Source: Candidatus Pantoea formicae
Lineage (GTDB): Bacteria > Pseudomonadota > Gammaproteobacteria > Enterobacterales > Enterobacteriaceae
Direction: 5' to 3'
DNA length: 64,000 bases
Assembly (NCBI RefSeq): GCF_011752625.1
Contig: NZ_VWXD01000017.1
Coordinates: 1 to 64,000, forward strand
A model generated the notes under the pieces. It was not told the DNA's origin. It saw only the letters and a program-made list of their open reading frames with translations, and did no database searches. Below, piece by piece: positions 44,601 through 52,848 of this stretch; within the stretch, counting starts at the first letter, position 1, and each line of letters opens with the position of its first letter. The translations under genes and the position numbers were made by a program.

Positions 44601-44747
44601 ATTTACGAACTCTCATGGCATCCACAATTGCAGAAGTTGCCGCGTCAGCGTTGCCTGGCAACGGGTTTCTCCTGCCGAAGCCAGGTAAAACGCGCGGAAG
44701 GCAATGGTATGCGCCATCCACTACAAGCATTGCTGGAAATGATGTAA
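41694..44747 (+). CDS. ydiJ: FAD-linked D-2-hydroxyglutarate dehydrogenase YdiJ
   Basis: 1017 residues (E. coli 1018). N-terminal PCMH-type FAD domain with PRGGGTGTNGQSLNQG (about 83-98), FAD-oxidase C domain with GHVDAGVLHVRP and GEHGKGFR, then a 4Fe-4S ferredoxin segment CLACKACSTQCP and a C-terminal cysteine-rich (CCG) domain NVGCCGMAGTYGHE. It oxidises D-2-hydroxyglutarate to 2-oxoglutarate, passing electrons to the membrane chain. A lone PurR box precedes it. The next gene lies on the other strand. Confidence 0.94.
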   Translation: MIPQISQAPGLVQLVLTFLQSLKEQGFTGDTATSYADRLSLSTDNSIYQLLPDAALFPRSTADVALIARLAGEARFNSLTFAPRGGGTGTNGQSLNQGIVVDMSRYMNRILEINPEQGWVRVEAGVVKDQLNAWLKPYGFFFSPELSTSNRATLGGMINTDASGQGSLVYGKTSDHVEGLRAVLLGGDILDTRAMPTELAEQLASTPTAEGRIYREVLTRCREQRDLILEKFPKLNRFLTGYDLRHVFSDDLQTFDLTRLLCGAEGTLAFITEARLDITPIPKVRRLVNIKYDSFDSALRNAPFMVEAKALSVETVDSKVLNLAREDIVWHSVKELITDVPDKEMLGLNIVEFAGDDGELIEQQVSHLCARLEELMQQHQGGVIGYQLCNDLGGIERIYNMRKKAVGLLGNAKGRAKPIPFVEDTAVPPEQLADYIVDFRALLDSHGLSYGMFGHVDAGVLHVRPALDMCDPQQELLMKQISDEVVALTARYGGLLWGEHGKGFRAQYSPAFFGETLFNELRRIKAAFDPDNRLNPGKICTPLGSQEPMMQVDAVKRGTYDRQIPVNVRTDWRGAMECNGNGLCFNFDARSPMCPSMKITRNRIHSPKGRATLTREWLRLLSEQGVDPGVLEQALPKQGASLRTLIQRTRNSWHAKHGEYDFSHEVKEAMSGCLACKACSTQCPIKIDVPSFRSRFLQLYHTRYLRPMSDHLVATVESYAPLMAKAPKVFNFFLKQPWVRDLSKTHIGMVDLPLLSTPSLKQQLSGHPAMNLTLEQLESMDAAQRENCVLVVQDPFTSYYEAQLVTDFVKLIEKLGYRPVLLPFSPNGKAQHVKGFLQRFARTAGKTAEFLNRVAKLNIPMVGVDPATVLCYRDEYKEVLGDQRGEFNVQLVHEWLEQALAARTEQIASGEAWYLFAHCTEVTALPSTPNQWQGIFARFGAKLENINVGCCGMAGTYGHESKNLDNSLGIYELSWHPQLQKLPRQRCLATGFSCRSQVKRAEGNGMRHPLQALLEMM

Positions 44748-44777
44748 ACAAATTGTAGGAGCCGTCACAAAGCTGGA

Positions 44778-45182
44778 TTAGAATATCCAGCCTGCGTGGC
44801 GGACGAAATCACTCTGCAGGCTGGTGGCTTGATCCCACTCGCCGCTGAGCGCCAGTTGATGACACAAGCGAGTCAAAGACAGGCGCGCCAGTTGATAGGC
44901 CTGAATACGGAACAAACGGTCGCGATCGGCATTCCCCATCTCCTGCACTAAGCGGTGATGGAGCTTGCCCATGGCATGTAAATAGCTTTGGTCGTCACCG
45001 TTCAGTTCGCAGATTTCTGCCATATCCAAGCAGGTGTCGTTAAAGCGGCGCAGTTGTTCGATAGTACAATCGGTGCGGTTGAGCTTAGCCTGAGCCATAT
45101 AGAAGTCGACGGTGATATCACGCACCGAAAACTTATATTCATCGATTTTGTGCTGTAACCAGGCTGAGACGGTAAGCGTCAT
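44778..45182 (-). CDS. Helical protein of unknown function under a Fur box
   Basis: 134 residues starting MTLTVSAWLQHKID. I do not recognise the family. It has no signal peptide or membrane segment, is predicted mostly helical, and has four scattered Cys (39, 51, 58, 107) and several His but no metal-cluster motif. A Fur box matching 18 of 19 consensus bases lies 18 bases upstream, so it should be made under iron starvation. It sits between ydiJ, an Fe-S flavoprotein, and sufA, the start of the iron-stress Fe-S assembly operon. A role in iron or Fe-S physiology is inference. E. coli has menI/ydiH here instead. Confidence 0.8.
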   Translation of the reverse strand: MTLTVSAWLQHKIDEYKFSVRDITVDFYMAQAKLNRTDCTIEQLRRFNDTCLDMAEICELNGDDQSYLHAMGKLHHRLVQEMGNADRDRLFRIQAYQLARLSLTRLCHQLALSGEWDQATSLQSDFVRHAGWIF

Positions 45183-45199
45183 ATCGCTACCTTAAATGG

Positions 45200-45218
45200 G
45201 TTAATGATAATCATTATC
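45200..45218 (-). promoter_or_regulatory. Fur box
   Basis: GTTAATGATAATCATTATC matches the 19-bp Fur consensus GATAATGATAATCATTATC at 18 positions. It is 18 bases before the 134-residue gene and 355 bases before sufA. Confidence 0.9.
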
Positions 45219-45506
45219 ATATTCAACCGCGTCAGGAATGCAATTCCCGCAATGAAATTTTATTGATTTCCTTTGCCTGTTACTAAAATCGGCAATAACA
45301 ATCTCTTTACATTAAAGAAAGGCGTAACCTATCAATCAGAGTGATAACCTAAAGTTGGATTTGTGAATTTTACGGTATTTGAACGGGTTACGTAGGCAGG
45401 GCGCGCACGGGATTGCCGCCCACAAGCTGGTGTGAAGGGACTATGCTTAATAAAGCAGCAGCAAAAAACAGCACGAGATGATTATCCCTGCAAAACAAGA
45501 GGTTGA

Positions 45507-45525
45507 AGTGATATCTGATATCACT
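45507..45525 (+). promoter_or_regulatory. 19-bp perfect palindrome in the suf leader/promoter
   Basis: AGTGATATC-T-GATATCACT is a 9-bp perfect inverted repeat about one central base, ending 47 bases before the sufA ATG. It suits a dimeric regulator. I cannot match it to Fur, IscR or OxyR consensus. Confidence 0.55.
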
Positions 45526-45572
45526 ACCATAGGGGGATAGCCTGAAAAGGCCCAGACTTACGAGGTAGCACT

Positions 45573-45947
45573 ATGTCATCAGTAAATGCAGCTTCTTTTT
45601 CACCCGAAGATTTCGTCTGGAAAGGGCTCACGCTGACCGAATCGGCAGCGAAACAGATTCTTAGCCTGGTTGAACAGGATCCTGAAGTTAAAGGCCTGAA
45701 ACTGGGTGTGAAGCAGTCCGGCTGTGCCGGTTTTGGGTACGTTATGGACCTGGTGAAAGAGCCTGCCGATGACGACCTGACGTTTGAGCAATTCGGCGCA
45801 AAATTGTTTGTGCCACTTCAGGCGATGCCGTTTGTTGACGGTACCGAGCTGGATTATGTCCGTGAAGGCCTGAACCAGATTTTTAAATTCAACAACCCTA
45901 AAGCTCAGCACGCCTGCGGGTGCGGTGAGAGCTTTGGCGTCGAGTAA
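45573..45947 (+). CDS. sufA: Fe-S cluster carrier SufA
   Basis: A-type carrier of 124 residues. The three cluster-binding Cys are present: KQSGCAGFGY and the C-terminal CGCGESFG. It receives clusters from SufBCD and passes them to apoproteins. First gene of sufABCDSE; GAGGTAGCACT precedes the ATG. Confidence 0.97.
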   Translation: MSSVNAASFSPEDFVWKGLTLTESAAKQILSLVEQDPEVKGLKLGVKQSGCAGFGYVMDLVKEPADDDLTFEQFGAKLFVPLQAMPFVDGTELDYVREGLNQIFKFNNPKAQHACGCGESFGVE

Positions 45948-45954
45948 GTGAAAT

Positions 45955-47448
45955 ATGTCACGACACAGCGAAGCATCTGACGATGTACAAATGTGGGAAG
46001 GTAGCCTGAATTACAAAGAAGGCTTCTTTACCCAGTTGCAAACCGATGAATTGGCCCATGGCATCAACGAAGATGTTGTGCGTGCCATTTCGGCCAAACG
46101 TAACGAACCTGAGTGGATGTTGGAATTCCGTCTTAAGGCCTTCCGTGCCTGGTTAGAGATGGAAGAACCACATTGGCTGAAAGCGAACTACACCAAGCTC
46201 GATTATCAGGATTACAGCTATTACTCTGCGCCGTCCTGCGGCAATTGTGATGACAGCTGCGCTTCTGAGCCGGGTGCAACCCAGACTTCTGGCAGCGTTG
46301 CGTCTAGCGACTACCTGACCAAAGAAGTGGAAGACGCGTTCAACCAGTTGGGCGTTCCGGTACGTGAAGGCCGTGAAGTGGCGGTGGACGCCATTTTCGA
46401 CTCCGTTTCCGTTTCTACCACCTATCGTGACAAGTTGGCTGAGCAGGGCATTATTTTCTGCTCGTTCGGTGAAGCCATTCACGATCATCCAGAGCTGGTG
46501 CAGAAATATCTCGGCACTGTGGTTCCGCACAACGATAACTTCTTTGCTGCGCTGAACTCCGCGGTGGCTTCTGACGGTACTTTCGTTTACATCCCCAAAG
46601 GCGTTCGTTGCCCAATGGAGCTGTCAACTTACTTCCGTATCAACGCCGCGAAAACCGGGCAGTTTGAACGTACCATTTTGATTGCCGACGAAGACAGCTA
46701 TGTCAGCTACATCGAAGGCTGCTCCGCACCTGTGCGTGACACCTATCAGCTGCACGCTGCAGTGGTAGAAGTCATCATCCACAAAAATGCTGAAGTGAAA
46801 TACTCCACCGTTCAGAACTGGTTCCCTGGTGGCGAAGGCGAGGGCGGTATCCTCAACTTCGTGACCAAGCGTGCGCTGTGTGAAGGCGACCACAGTAAAA
46901 TGTCCTGGACCCAGTCTGAGACCGGTTCAGCCATCACCTGGAAGTATCCAAGCTGCATTCTGCGCGGTGATTATTCCGTGGGTGAGTTCTACTCGGTGGC
47001 ACTGACCAGCGGTCGCCAGCAGGCGGATACCGGCACCAAAATGATCCACATTGGTAAAAACACCAAGTCGACCATTATCTCGAAAGGGATCTCCGCCGGT
47101 AAGAGTGAGAACACTTACCGCGGTCTGGTGAAAATCATGCCAACCGCCACCAACGCGCGTAACTTCACCCAGTGTGACTCAATGCTGATTGGCCCGGATT
47201 GCGGTGCACACACTTTCCCGTATGTGGAAACGCGCAACAACACAGCCCAGTTGGAGCATGAAGCGACAACGTCGCGTATTGGTGAAGACCAGATGTTCTA
47301 CTGTCTGCAGCGTGGCATTAGCGAAGAAGATGCGATCTCAATGATCGTCAACGGCTTCTGCAAAGACGTTTTCTCCGAGCTGCCACTGGAATTTGCTGTG
47401 GAAGCGCAAAAACTGTTGGCTATCAGCCTTGAGCACAGTGTGGGCTGA
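45955..47448 (+). CDS. sufB: Fe-S scaffold component SufB
   Basis: 497 residues (E. coli 495). Core subunit of SufBC2D, where clusters are built from SufE-delivered sulfide. Right-handed beta-helix core; conserved CNGDDSCASEP-like Cys region near residues 95-105, FVYIPKGVRCPMELSTYFRIN, EGCSAPV, and the C-terminal RIGEDQMFYCLQRGISEEDA. Seven bases after sufA. Confidence 0.97.
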   Translation: MSRHSEASDDVQMWEGSLNYKEGFFTQLQTDELAHGINEDVVRAISAKRNEPEWMLEFRLKAFRAWLEMEEPHWLKANYTKLDYQDYSYYSAPSCGNCDDSCASEPGATQTSGSVASSDYLTKEVEDAFNQLGVPVREGREVAVDAIFDSVSVSTTYRDKLAEQGIIFCSFGEAIHDHPELVQKYLGTVVPHNDNFFAALNSAVASDGTFVYIPKGVRCPMELSTYFRINAAKTGQFERTILIADEDSYVSYIEGCSAPVRDTYQLHAAVVEVIIHKNAEVKYSTVQNWFPGGEGEGGILNFVTKRALCEGDHSKMSWTQSETGSAITWKYPSCILRGDYSVGEFYSVALTSGRQQADTGTKMIHIGKNTKSTIISKGISAGKSENTYRGLVKIMPTATNARNFTQCDSMLIGPDCGAHTFPYVETRNNTAQLEHEATTSRIGEDQMFYCLQRGISEEDAISMIVNGFCKDVFSELPLEFAVEAQKLLAISLEHSVG

Positions 47449-47487
47449 TGCCACACGCGTTGCCGGAAGCAATGTGAAGGAAAGAGT

Positions 47488-48234
47488 ATGTTAAGCATTA
47501 AAGATTTACAGGTTAGTGTTGAAGACAAAGAAATTTTACGCGGTCTGAACCTTGAAGTGAAACCGGGTGAAGTTCACGCCATCATGGGACCTAACGGTTC
47601 GGGTAAAAGTACCCTGTCTGCAACACTGGCTGGTCGTGAAGATTACGAAGTCACTGGCGGTTCTGTTAGCTTTAAAGGCAAAGACCTGCTGGAGCTGGAA
47701 CCAGAAGAACGCGCGGGAGAAGGCATCTTCATGGCGTTCCAGTATCCAGTCGAAATCCCTGGTGTGAGCAATCAATTTTTCCTGCAGACGTCGGTGAACG
47801 CCGTACGTAAATACCGTGAGCAGGATGAGCTGGATCGTTTTGATTTCCAGGACTTCATCGAAGACAAAATTAAACTGCTGAAGATGCCAGAAGATTTGCT
47901 GACCCGTTCAGTTAACGTCGGCTTCTCGGGTGGTGAGAAGAAGCGTAACGACATCTTGCAGATGGCGGCGCTGGAACCTGAGCTGTGTATTCTCGATGAA
48001 ACGGACTCCGGTTTGGACATCGATGCATTGAAAATCGTGGCTGAAGGCGTGAACAGCCTGCGCGACGGTAAGCGTTCATTCATCATCGTGACGCACTATC
48101 AGCGCATCCTGGATTACATCAAGCCAGACCATGTGCACGTGCTGTATCAGGGCAAAATCGTGAAATCTGGCGACTTTACGCTGGTTAAACAGCTGGAGGA
48201 GCAAGGCTATGGCTGGCTTACCGACGAAGAGTGA
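47488..48234 (+). CDS. sufC: Suf ABC-type ATPase SufC
   Basis: 248 residues. Walker A GPNGSGKST, signature FSGGEKKRNDIL, Walker B LCILDETDSGLD, switch His in FIIVTHYQR. Soluble ATPase that drives conformational change of SufB and SufD. Its last 26 bases overlap the start of sufD, as in E. coli. Confidence 0.97.
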   Translation: MLSIKDLQVSVEDKEILRGLNLEVKPGEVHAIMGPNGSGKSTLSATLAGREDYEVTGGSVSFKGKDLLELEPEERAGEGIFMAFQYPVEIPGVSNQFFLQTSVNAVRKYREQDELDRFDFQDFIEDKIKLLKMPEDLLTRSVNVGFSGGEKKRNDILQMAALEPELCILDETDSGLDIDALKIVAEGVNSLRDGKRSFIIVTHYQRILDYIKPDHVHVLYQGKIVKSGDFTLVKQLEEQGYGWLTDEE

Positions 48235-49486
48235 TAACGCCCTGCAACAGTGGCACCACCTGTTTGAATCGCGCGGTGAAGCGCGTTCATTGCAGGCTCA
48301 GCAGCACTGGCAGCAACTGATGCGTCTCGGCTTGCCAACGCGCAAGCATGAGAACTGGAAATACACCGCGCTGGATGGTCTGTTGGCCCATCAGTTTGTG
48401 CTACCAGAAGACCAGACGGTCACTGCTGAGCAGGTTGCCGAATTGGCTCTGCCGCTGGACGCTATCCGCTTGGTATTCGTTGATGGTCGTTTCCAGCCAG
48501 AACTGAGCGCACGCGATACTGAATTGTTCGATGTGCAGCACAGCCGCGCGGCTGAGCGCCGTCCGTTGCCTGCTGCCGTGCAGCCCGAAGTGTTCCTGCA
48601 CCTGACGGAAAGCCTGGCGGAAGAGGTCACCTCTATTCGCTTGGCGCGTGGCAAATCTGCGGCTCGCCCGCTCTATTTGCTGCACATCACCAGTGGCAAG
48701 GCTGATGCACTGAATACGGTGCACCACCGTCACCACTTCGAGCTCGAGCAAAGCGCTGAAGCCGAAGTGATTGAACACTACGTGACGCTGAACGGTGCCT
48801 CGCACTTTACCGGCGCGCGTTTTACTTTTGCTGTCGCAGACAATGCCAAGCTGAAGCACATCAAGCTGGCCTTTGAAGAGAGCAGCAGCTACCACTTTGC
48901 GCATAATGACATTGTGATTGGTGGTGATGCGCAGGTCAGCAGTACCAGCTTCCTGTTGGGTGCGGGCTTGTCACGTCACAACACCAGTGTGCAGCTCAAT
49001 GGTGAAAATACTGAGCTGGCACTGAACAGCCTGATCTTGCCGATCAATTCAGAAGTGGCGGATACCCGTAGCTATCTGGAGCACAACAAAGGCCATTGCC
49101 TGAGCCGTCAGCTGCATAAAACCATCTCACGTGACAAAGGCCGTTCGATCTTCAACGGTCACATCAAAGTGGCGAAGCATGCACTGAAAACTGACGGACA
49201 GATGACCAACAACAACCTGTTGCTCGGTCGTCTTGCGGAAGTGGACACCAAACCACAGCTGGAAATTTATGCTGATGATGTGAAGTGCAGCCACGGTGCC
49301 ACCATTGGTCGTATCGACGACGAGCAGATGTTCTATCTGCGCTCGCGCGGTATTACCGAAGAAGCGGCACAGCAGATGATCATCCATGCATTCGCGGCAG
49401 AGTTGACCGAGTTGCTGGAAGAAGAGTCGCTGCGTCAGGTGGTACTGCAACGCATCGCCGCGCGTTTCCCCGGAGTTGAGTCATGA
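48209..49486 (+). CDS. sufD: Fe-S assembly protein SufD
   Basis: 425 residues (E. coli 423), a SufB paralogue and partner needed for iron entry. Start MAGLPTKSDNALQQWHHLFE aligns with E. coli and lies inside the sufC 3' end. C-terminal CSHGATIGRIDDEQMFYLRS is the conserved SufB/D block, with the His used at the cluster-building site. Confidence 0.96.
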   Translation: MAGLPTKSDNALQQWHHLFESRGEARSLQAQQHWQQLMRLGLPTRKHENWKYTALDGLLAHQFVLPEDQTVTAEQVAELALPLDAIRLVFVDGRFQPELSARDTELFDVQHSRAAERRPLPAAVQPEVFLHLTESLAEEVTSIRLARGKSAARPLYLLHITSGKADALNTVHHRHHFELEQSAEAEVIEHYVTLNGASHFTGARFTFAVADNAKLKHIKLAFEESSSYHFAHNDIVIGGDAQVSSTSFLLGAGLSRHNTSVQLNGENTELALNSLILPINSEVADTRSYLEHNKGHCLSRQLHKTISRDKGRSIFNGHIKVAKHALKTDGQMTNNNLLLGRLAEVDTKPQLEIYADDVKCSHGATIGRIDDEQMFYLRSRGITEEAAQQMIIHAFAAELTELLEEESLRQVVLQRIAARFPGVES

Positions 49487-50706
49487 TTTTCGATCTCGAA
49501 CGAATCAGAGCGGAATTTCCGATTCTGAAACGTGAGGTCAACGGACATCCGCTGGCCTACCTTGATAGCGCGGCCAGCGCTCAGCGCCCGCTCGCGGTTA
49601 TCAATGCGGAAAGTTATTTTTACCAGCACGGCTACGCCGCCGTGCATCGCGGTATTCACTCGCTGAGTGCGCAGGCCACCACCGACATGGAAAACGTGCG
49701 CACGCAAGCTGCACGCTTCCTCAATGCGGCTTCGCCCGAAGAGATTATCTTTGTCAAAGGCACCACTGAAGCGATCAATTTGGTCGCTAACAGCTGGGGC
49801 GGCAGTCAATTGCAGTCGGGCGATAACATCATCATCACGGAGATGGAGCATCACGCCAACATCGTACCGTGGCAGATGGTGGCGCAACGTACCGGCGCTG
49901 AAATTCGCGTTTTGCCGCTTAATGAGCAAGGTGAGTTAGCGCTGGAGCAGCTGGCGGGACTGATCGACAGCCGCACGCGTTTGCTGGCGGTGACGCACGT
50001 CTCTAACGTGCTGGGTACGGTTAATCCGGTCAAAGCCATTGTCGCCCAGGCGAAAGCTGCGGGCGTAGTGACGCTGGTGGACGGCGCACAGGCTGTGATG
50101 CATCACCAGGTGGATGTACAGGACATTGACTGCGATTTCTACGCTTTCTCGGGGCATAAAATTTATGGCCCAACCGGCATTGGTGTGCTGTACGCGCGTA
50201 AGGCGCTGCAGGAAATCATGCCGCCATGGGAAGGCGGTGGTTCGATGATCGATCAGGTGGTACTGCCAACCGGCACCACCTGGAACAGTACTCCATGGCG
50301 TTTTGAAGCGGGTACACCTAACACCGGCGGTATTATTGGGTTGGGTGCAGCGCTGACGTGGATCAGTGAACTTGGCTTAGAGGTGATCAATGAGCGTGAA
50401 AGCGCGCTGATGCGTTACGCATTGGATAAGCTCGCTTCGGTGCCTGACCTCATCGTCTACGGCCCTGAAAAACGGAGCGGTGTGGTGGCCTTCAACCTCG
50501 GCAAGCATCATGCGTTTGACGTTGGCAGTTTCCTTGATCAGTACGGTATTGCCATCCGCACCGGCCATCATTGCGCGATGCCGTTGATGCGTCACTATGC
50601 GGTGCCAGCCATGTGTCGTGCCTCATTTGCGCTGTACAACAGTGAAGAAGAAGCCGATCGCCTGGCAGCAGGTTTGACCCGTATTCATCGTCTGCTGGGT
50701 GGTTGA
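49483..50706 (+). CDS. sufS: Cysteine desulfurase SufS
   Basis: 407 residues, class V aminotransferase fold. PLP Lys in FSGHKIYGPTG; the persulfide Cys is Cys364 in RTGHHCAMPLM, the E. coli numbering exactly. Supplies sulfur from L-cysteine to SufE. ATG overlaps the sufD stop (ATGA). Confidence 0.97.
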   Translation: MIFDLERIRAEFPILKREVNGHPLAYLDSAASAQRPLAVINAESYFYQHGYAAVHRGIHSLSAQATTDMENVRTQAARFLNAASPEEIIFVKGTTEAINLVANSWGGSQLQSGDNIIITEMEHHANIVPWQMVAQRTGAEIRVLPLNEQGELALEQLAGLIDSRTRLLAVTHVSNVLGTVNPVKAIVAQAKAAGVVTLVDGAQAVMHHQVDVQDIDCDFYAFSGHKIYGPTGIGVLYARKALQEIMPPWEGGGSMIDQVVLPTGTTWNSTPWRFEAGTPNTGGIIGLGAALTWISELGLEVINERESALMRYALDKLASVPDLIVYGPEKRSGVVAFNLGKHHAFDVGSFLDQYGIAIRTGHHCAMPLMRHYAVPAMCRASFALYNSEEEADRLAAGLTRIHRLLGG

Positions 50707-50726
50707 GCAGATATCAGGAGTAATCC

Positions 50727-51143
50727 ATGGCGAATTTGCCAGACAAAGAGAAGCTCGTGCGCAACTTTAACCGTTGCGCAAACTGGGAAGAGAAGTACCT
50801 CTACATCATTGAACTCGGGGCGAAATTACCAGAATCCTCTGAAAGCTTACAGCAGCCAAAGTATGTGATTTCAGGTTGCCAGAGTCAGGTGTGGATCAGG
50901 ATGACCCCGCAAGCGGATGGCTCCATCGCCTTTGAAGGTGACAGTGATGCCGCCATTGTTAAAGGTTTGATTGCAGTCGTATTTAGCCTGTATCAAGGGC
51001 TAAAATCACAGGAAATTCTCGACCTTGATGTCGGTCACTGGTTTGGCGAATTAGCGCTAACCCAGCACCTCACTCCGACACGTTCGCAGGGATTGGAAGC
51101 GATGATTCGCGCGATCCGTCATAACGCTCAAAGCCTCAGCTAA
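50727..51143 (+). CDS. sufE: Sulfur acceptor SufE
   Basis: 138 residues. Acceptor Cys51 in VISGCQSQVW takes persulfide from SufS and hands it to SufB. AGGAGTAATCC precedes the ATG, 20 bases behind sufS. Last gene of the suf operon. Confidence 0.97.
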   Translation: MANLPDKEKLVRNFNRCANWEEKYLYIIELGAKLPESSESLQQPKYVISGCQSQVWIRMTPQADGSIAFEGDSDAAIVKGLIAVVFSLYQGLKSQEILDLDVGHWFGELALTQHLTPTRSQGLEAMIRAIRHNAQSLS

Positions 51144-51204
51144 GTTACACTCTCCAGACCCCGGCATGACCGGGGTCTGTTCCATCCGACAAAGAGAAAA
51201 TTGC

Positions 51205-52242
51205 ATGAGACCAGCGTTACGTTTAGCCGGTGCATTGCTGTTGTCCTGCTTCGGACTTTCTGCGCCTGCACTTGCAACTGAATATCCCCTGCCAGCCGAC
51301 AATAGCCGTTTAATTGGCGAGAATACCCTAACCACTGTACCGGACGACAAACGGCCGCTAGAGAGCATTGCAGCTCACTATAAGATAGGCATGCTGGGCA
51401 TGTTGGAGGCCAATCCGGGTGTTGATCCCTGGCTGCCAAAAGCAGGCACACAATTGACGGTCCCGTTGCAGATGCTGCTGCCGGATGCGCCTCGTGAAGG
51501 TATCGTGATAAACCTTGCGGAACTGCGTCTGTATTACTATCCGAAAGGCGAAAATCGCGTGGTGGTCTATCCGATCGGTATCGGCCAATTAGGCGCTGCG
51601 ACACCGAGTATGGTCACCAGTATCAGCCAGAAGATCCCGAATCCCACCTGGACGCCCACCGTTAACATCCGTAAACGATACGCTAAAGAGGGCATCACCT
51701 TGCCTGGTGTGGTGCCAGCAGGCCCGGATAACCCAATGGGGCTGTTTGCCATGCGTTTGGCACGGGGAACGGGGCAGTACTTGATCCACGGCACTAACGC
51801 AGATTTTGGCATTGGTATGCGCGTCAGTTCGGGCTGTATTCGACTGCGCCCTGACGACATCGAAGCCCTGTTCAATAGCGTACCCAAGGGAACGCGCGTA
51901 CAGGTCATTAACGAGCCCATTAAGTATGCGGTGGAACCGGATGGTAAACGTTACGTAGAAGTGCACCAACCGCTGTCACGTAATGAAAAGGATGATCCAC
52001 AAACCATGCCGATTGTGCTTACGGCGAAGATGAAAACTTTCATTAATAGTCAGAAAAGCGATACCGCACTGATCAAAGAAGCGATTACACGTCGTTCAGG
52101 CATGCCCGTGCTGGTGAGCAGTGGTGAACCGGTGACGGAGGAGACGACGTTACCGGCGGTGCTACAAACGCAGCAGAACGCGGCACAGGCGGGACAAGCG
52201 ACGATTAGTCAGGCAATGGGCGAGGCCGCCGCAAAACCCTAA
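51205..52242 (+). CDS. ldtE: L,D-transpeptidase LdtE (YnhG)
   Basis: 345 residues (E. coli 334). Signal peptide about 1-24 (ALA), LysM-like segment (about 46-90, LESIAAHYKIGMLGMLEANPG), YkuD catalytic domain with HGTNADFGIG and catalytic Cys in RVSSGCIRLRPDD. It forms 3-3 crosslinks in peptidoglycan in the periplasm. Its place between sufE and lpp matches E. coli. The C-terminal tail after about 320 is Ala/Gln-rich. Confidence 0.93.
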   Translation: MRPALRLAGALLLSCFGLSAPALATEYPLPADNSRLIGENTLTTVPDDKRPLESIAAHYKIGMLGMLEANPGVDPWLPKAGTQLTVPLQMLLPDAPREGIVINLAELRLYYYPKGENRVVVYPIGIGQLGAATPSMVTSISQKIPNPTWTPTVNIRKRYAKEGITLPGVVPAGPDNPMGLFAMRLARGTGQYLIHGTNADFGIGMRVSSGCIRLRPDDIEALFNSVPKGTRVQVINEPIKYAVEPDGKRYVEVHQPLSRNEKDDPQTMPIVLTAKMKTFINSQKSDTALIKEAITRRSGMPVLVSSGEPVTEETTLPAVLQTQQNAAQAGQATISQAMGEAAAKP

Positions 52243-52262
52243 CTCAGGGCCAAAATCAGGAC

Positions 52263-52294
52263 AAAAAAAATGGTGCCACATGGGCACCATTTTT
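52263..52294. terminator. Bidirectional terminator between ldtE and lpp
   Basis: ATGGTGCC pairs with GGCACCAT; an A-run before and T-run after let it serve both convergent genes. Confidence 0.88.
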
Positions 52295-52307
52295 CAAACC
52301 AGAACTC

Positions 52308-52544
52308 TTACTTACGGTAAGAGTGAGCCTGGTTGTCCAGACGCTGGTTAGCGCGAGCTGCGTCATCTTTAGCAGCCTGAACGTCAGAACGGATTGCGTT
52401 CACGTCGTTGCTCAGCTGGTCAACTTTAGCGTTCAGAGTCTGAACGTCTGAAGACAGCTGGTCAATTTTAGCGTTGCTTGAGCAACCAGCCAGCAGAGTT
52501 GAACCCAGAATTACCGCGCCCAGTACCAGTTTAGTACGATTCAT
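52308..52544 (-). CDS. lpp: Major outer-membrane (Braun) lipoprotein Lpp
   Basis: 78 residues as E. coli. Lipobox LAGC, acylated Cys21; mature trimeric coiled coil with heptads (IDQLSSDVQTLNAKVDQLSN) and C-terminal YRK whose Lys is linked to peptidoglycan. One of the most abundant proteins; the leader and promoter are conserved with E. coli. Confidence 0.98.
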   Translation of the reverse strand: MNRTKLVLGAVILGSTLLAGCSSNAKIDQLSSDVQTLNAKVDQLSNDVNAIRSDVQAAKDDAARANQRLDNQAHSYRK

Positions 52545-52848
52545 TATTAATACCCTCTAGATTGAGTTAATCTCCATGTAGCGTTACAAGTATTACACAA
52601 AGCTTTTTGAGTTGAGAATAAATTTTTGATGAGAACATGCTTAAATTTGATCGTTCGCTCAAAGAAACAGCATTTCGCAGAAGATGATGAAAATATTTAG
52701 CGAAAACAGAGAGATTTAATCGGATTAACCTTAATTACACGGGATATTGAATAGTTATTTTCGATTGGTAATTTTTGATTTTTGTATTAGCTGTGTAATA
52801 AAAAAAGCGCCTCAAAAAGGCGCTTTTAAATAAATAGTCAACTAAAAA
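52545..52848 (-). promoter_or_regulatory. lpp promoter and AT-rich upstream region
   Basis: On the minus strand TTCTCA (52613-52618), 17 bases, TAATAC (52590-52595), and a leader ending AGAGGGTATTAATA before ATG repeat the E. coli lpp promoter almost base for base. Upstream sequence to about 52800 is very AT-rich, as at E. coli lpp. No gene; the pykF terminator occupies the right end. Confidence 0.88.
52801..52827 (-). terminator. Terminator of pykF
   Basis: AAAAGCGCC pairs with GGCGCTTTT; on the minus strand the stem is followed by a T-run. 22 bases beyond the pykF stop. Confidence 0.88.

Larger units (their letters stand above)
45183..45572. other. 390-bp divergent region upstream of sufA
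   Basis: No gene. It holds the Fur box (45200-45218) and, nearer sufA, a 19-bp perfect palindrome (45507-45525). In E. coli the suf promoter binds Fur, IscR, OxyR and IHF; I could not assign IscR or OxyR sites with confidence here, although ATAACCT at about 45344 could be one IscR half. Confidence 0.6.
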
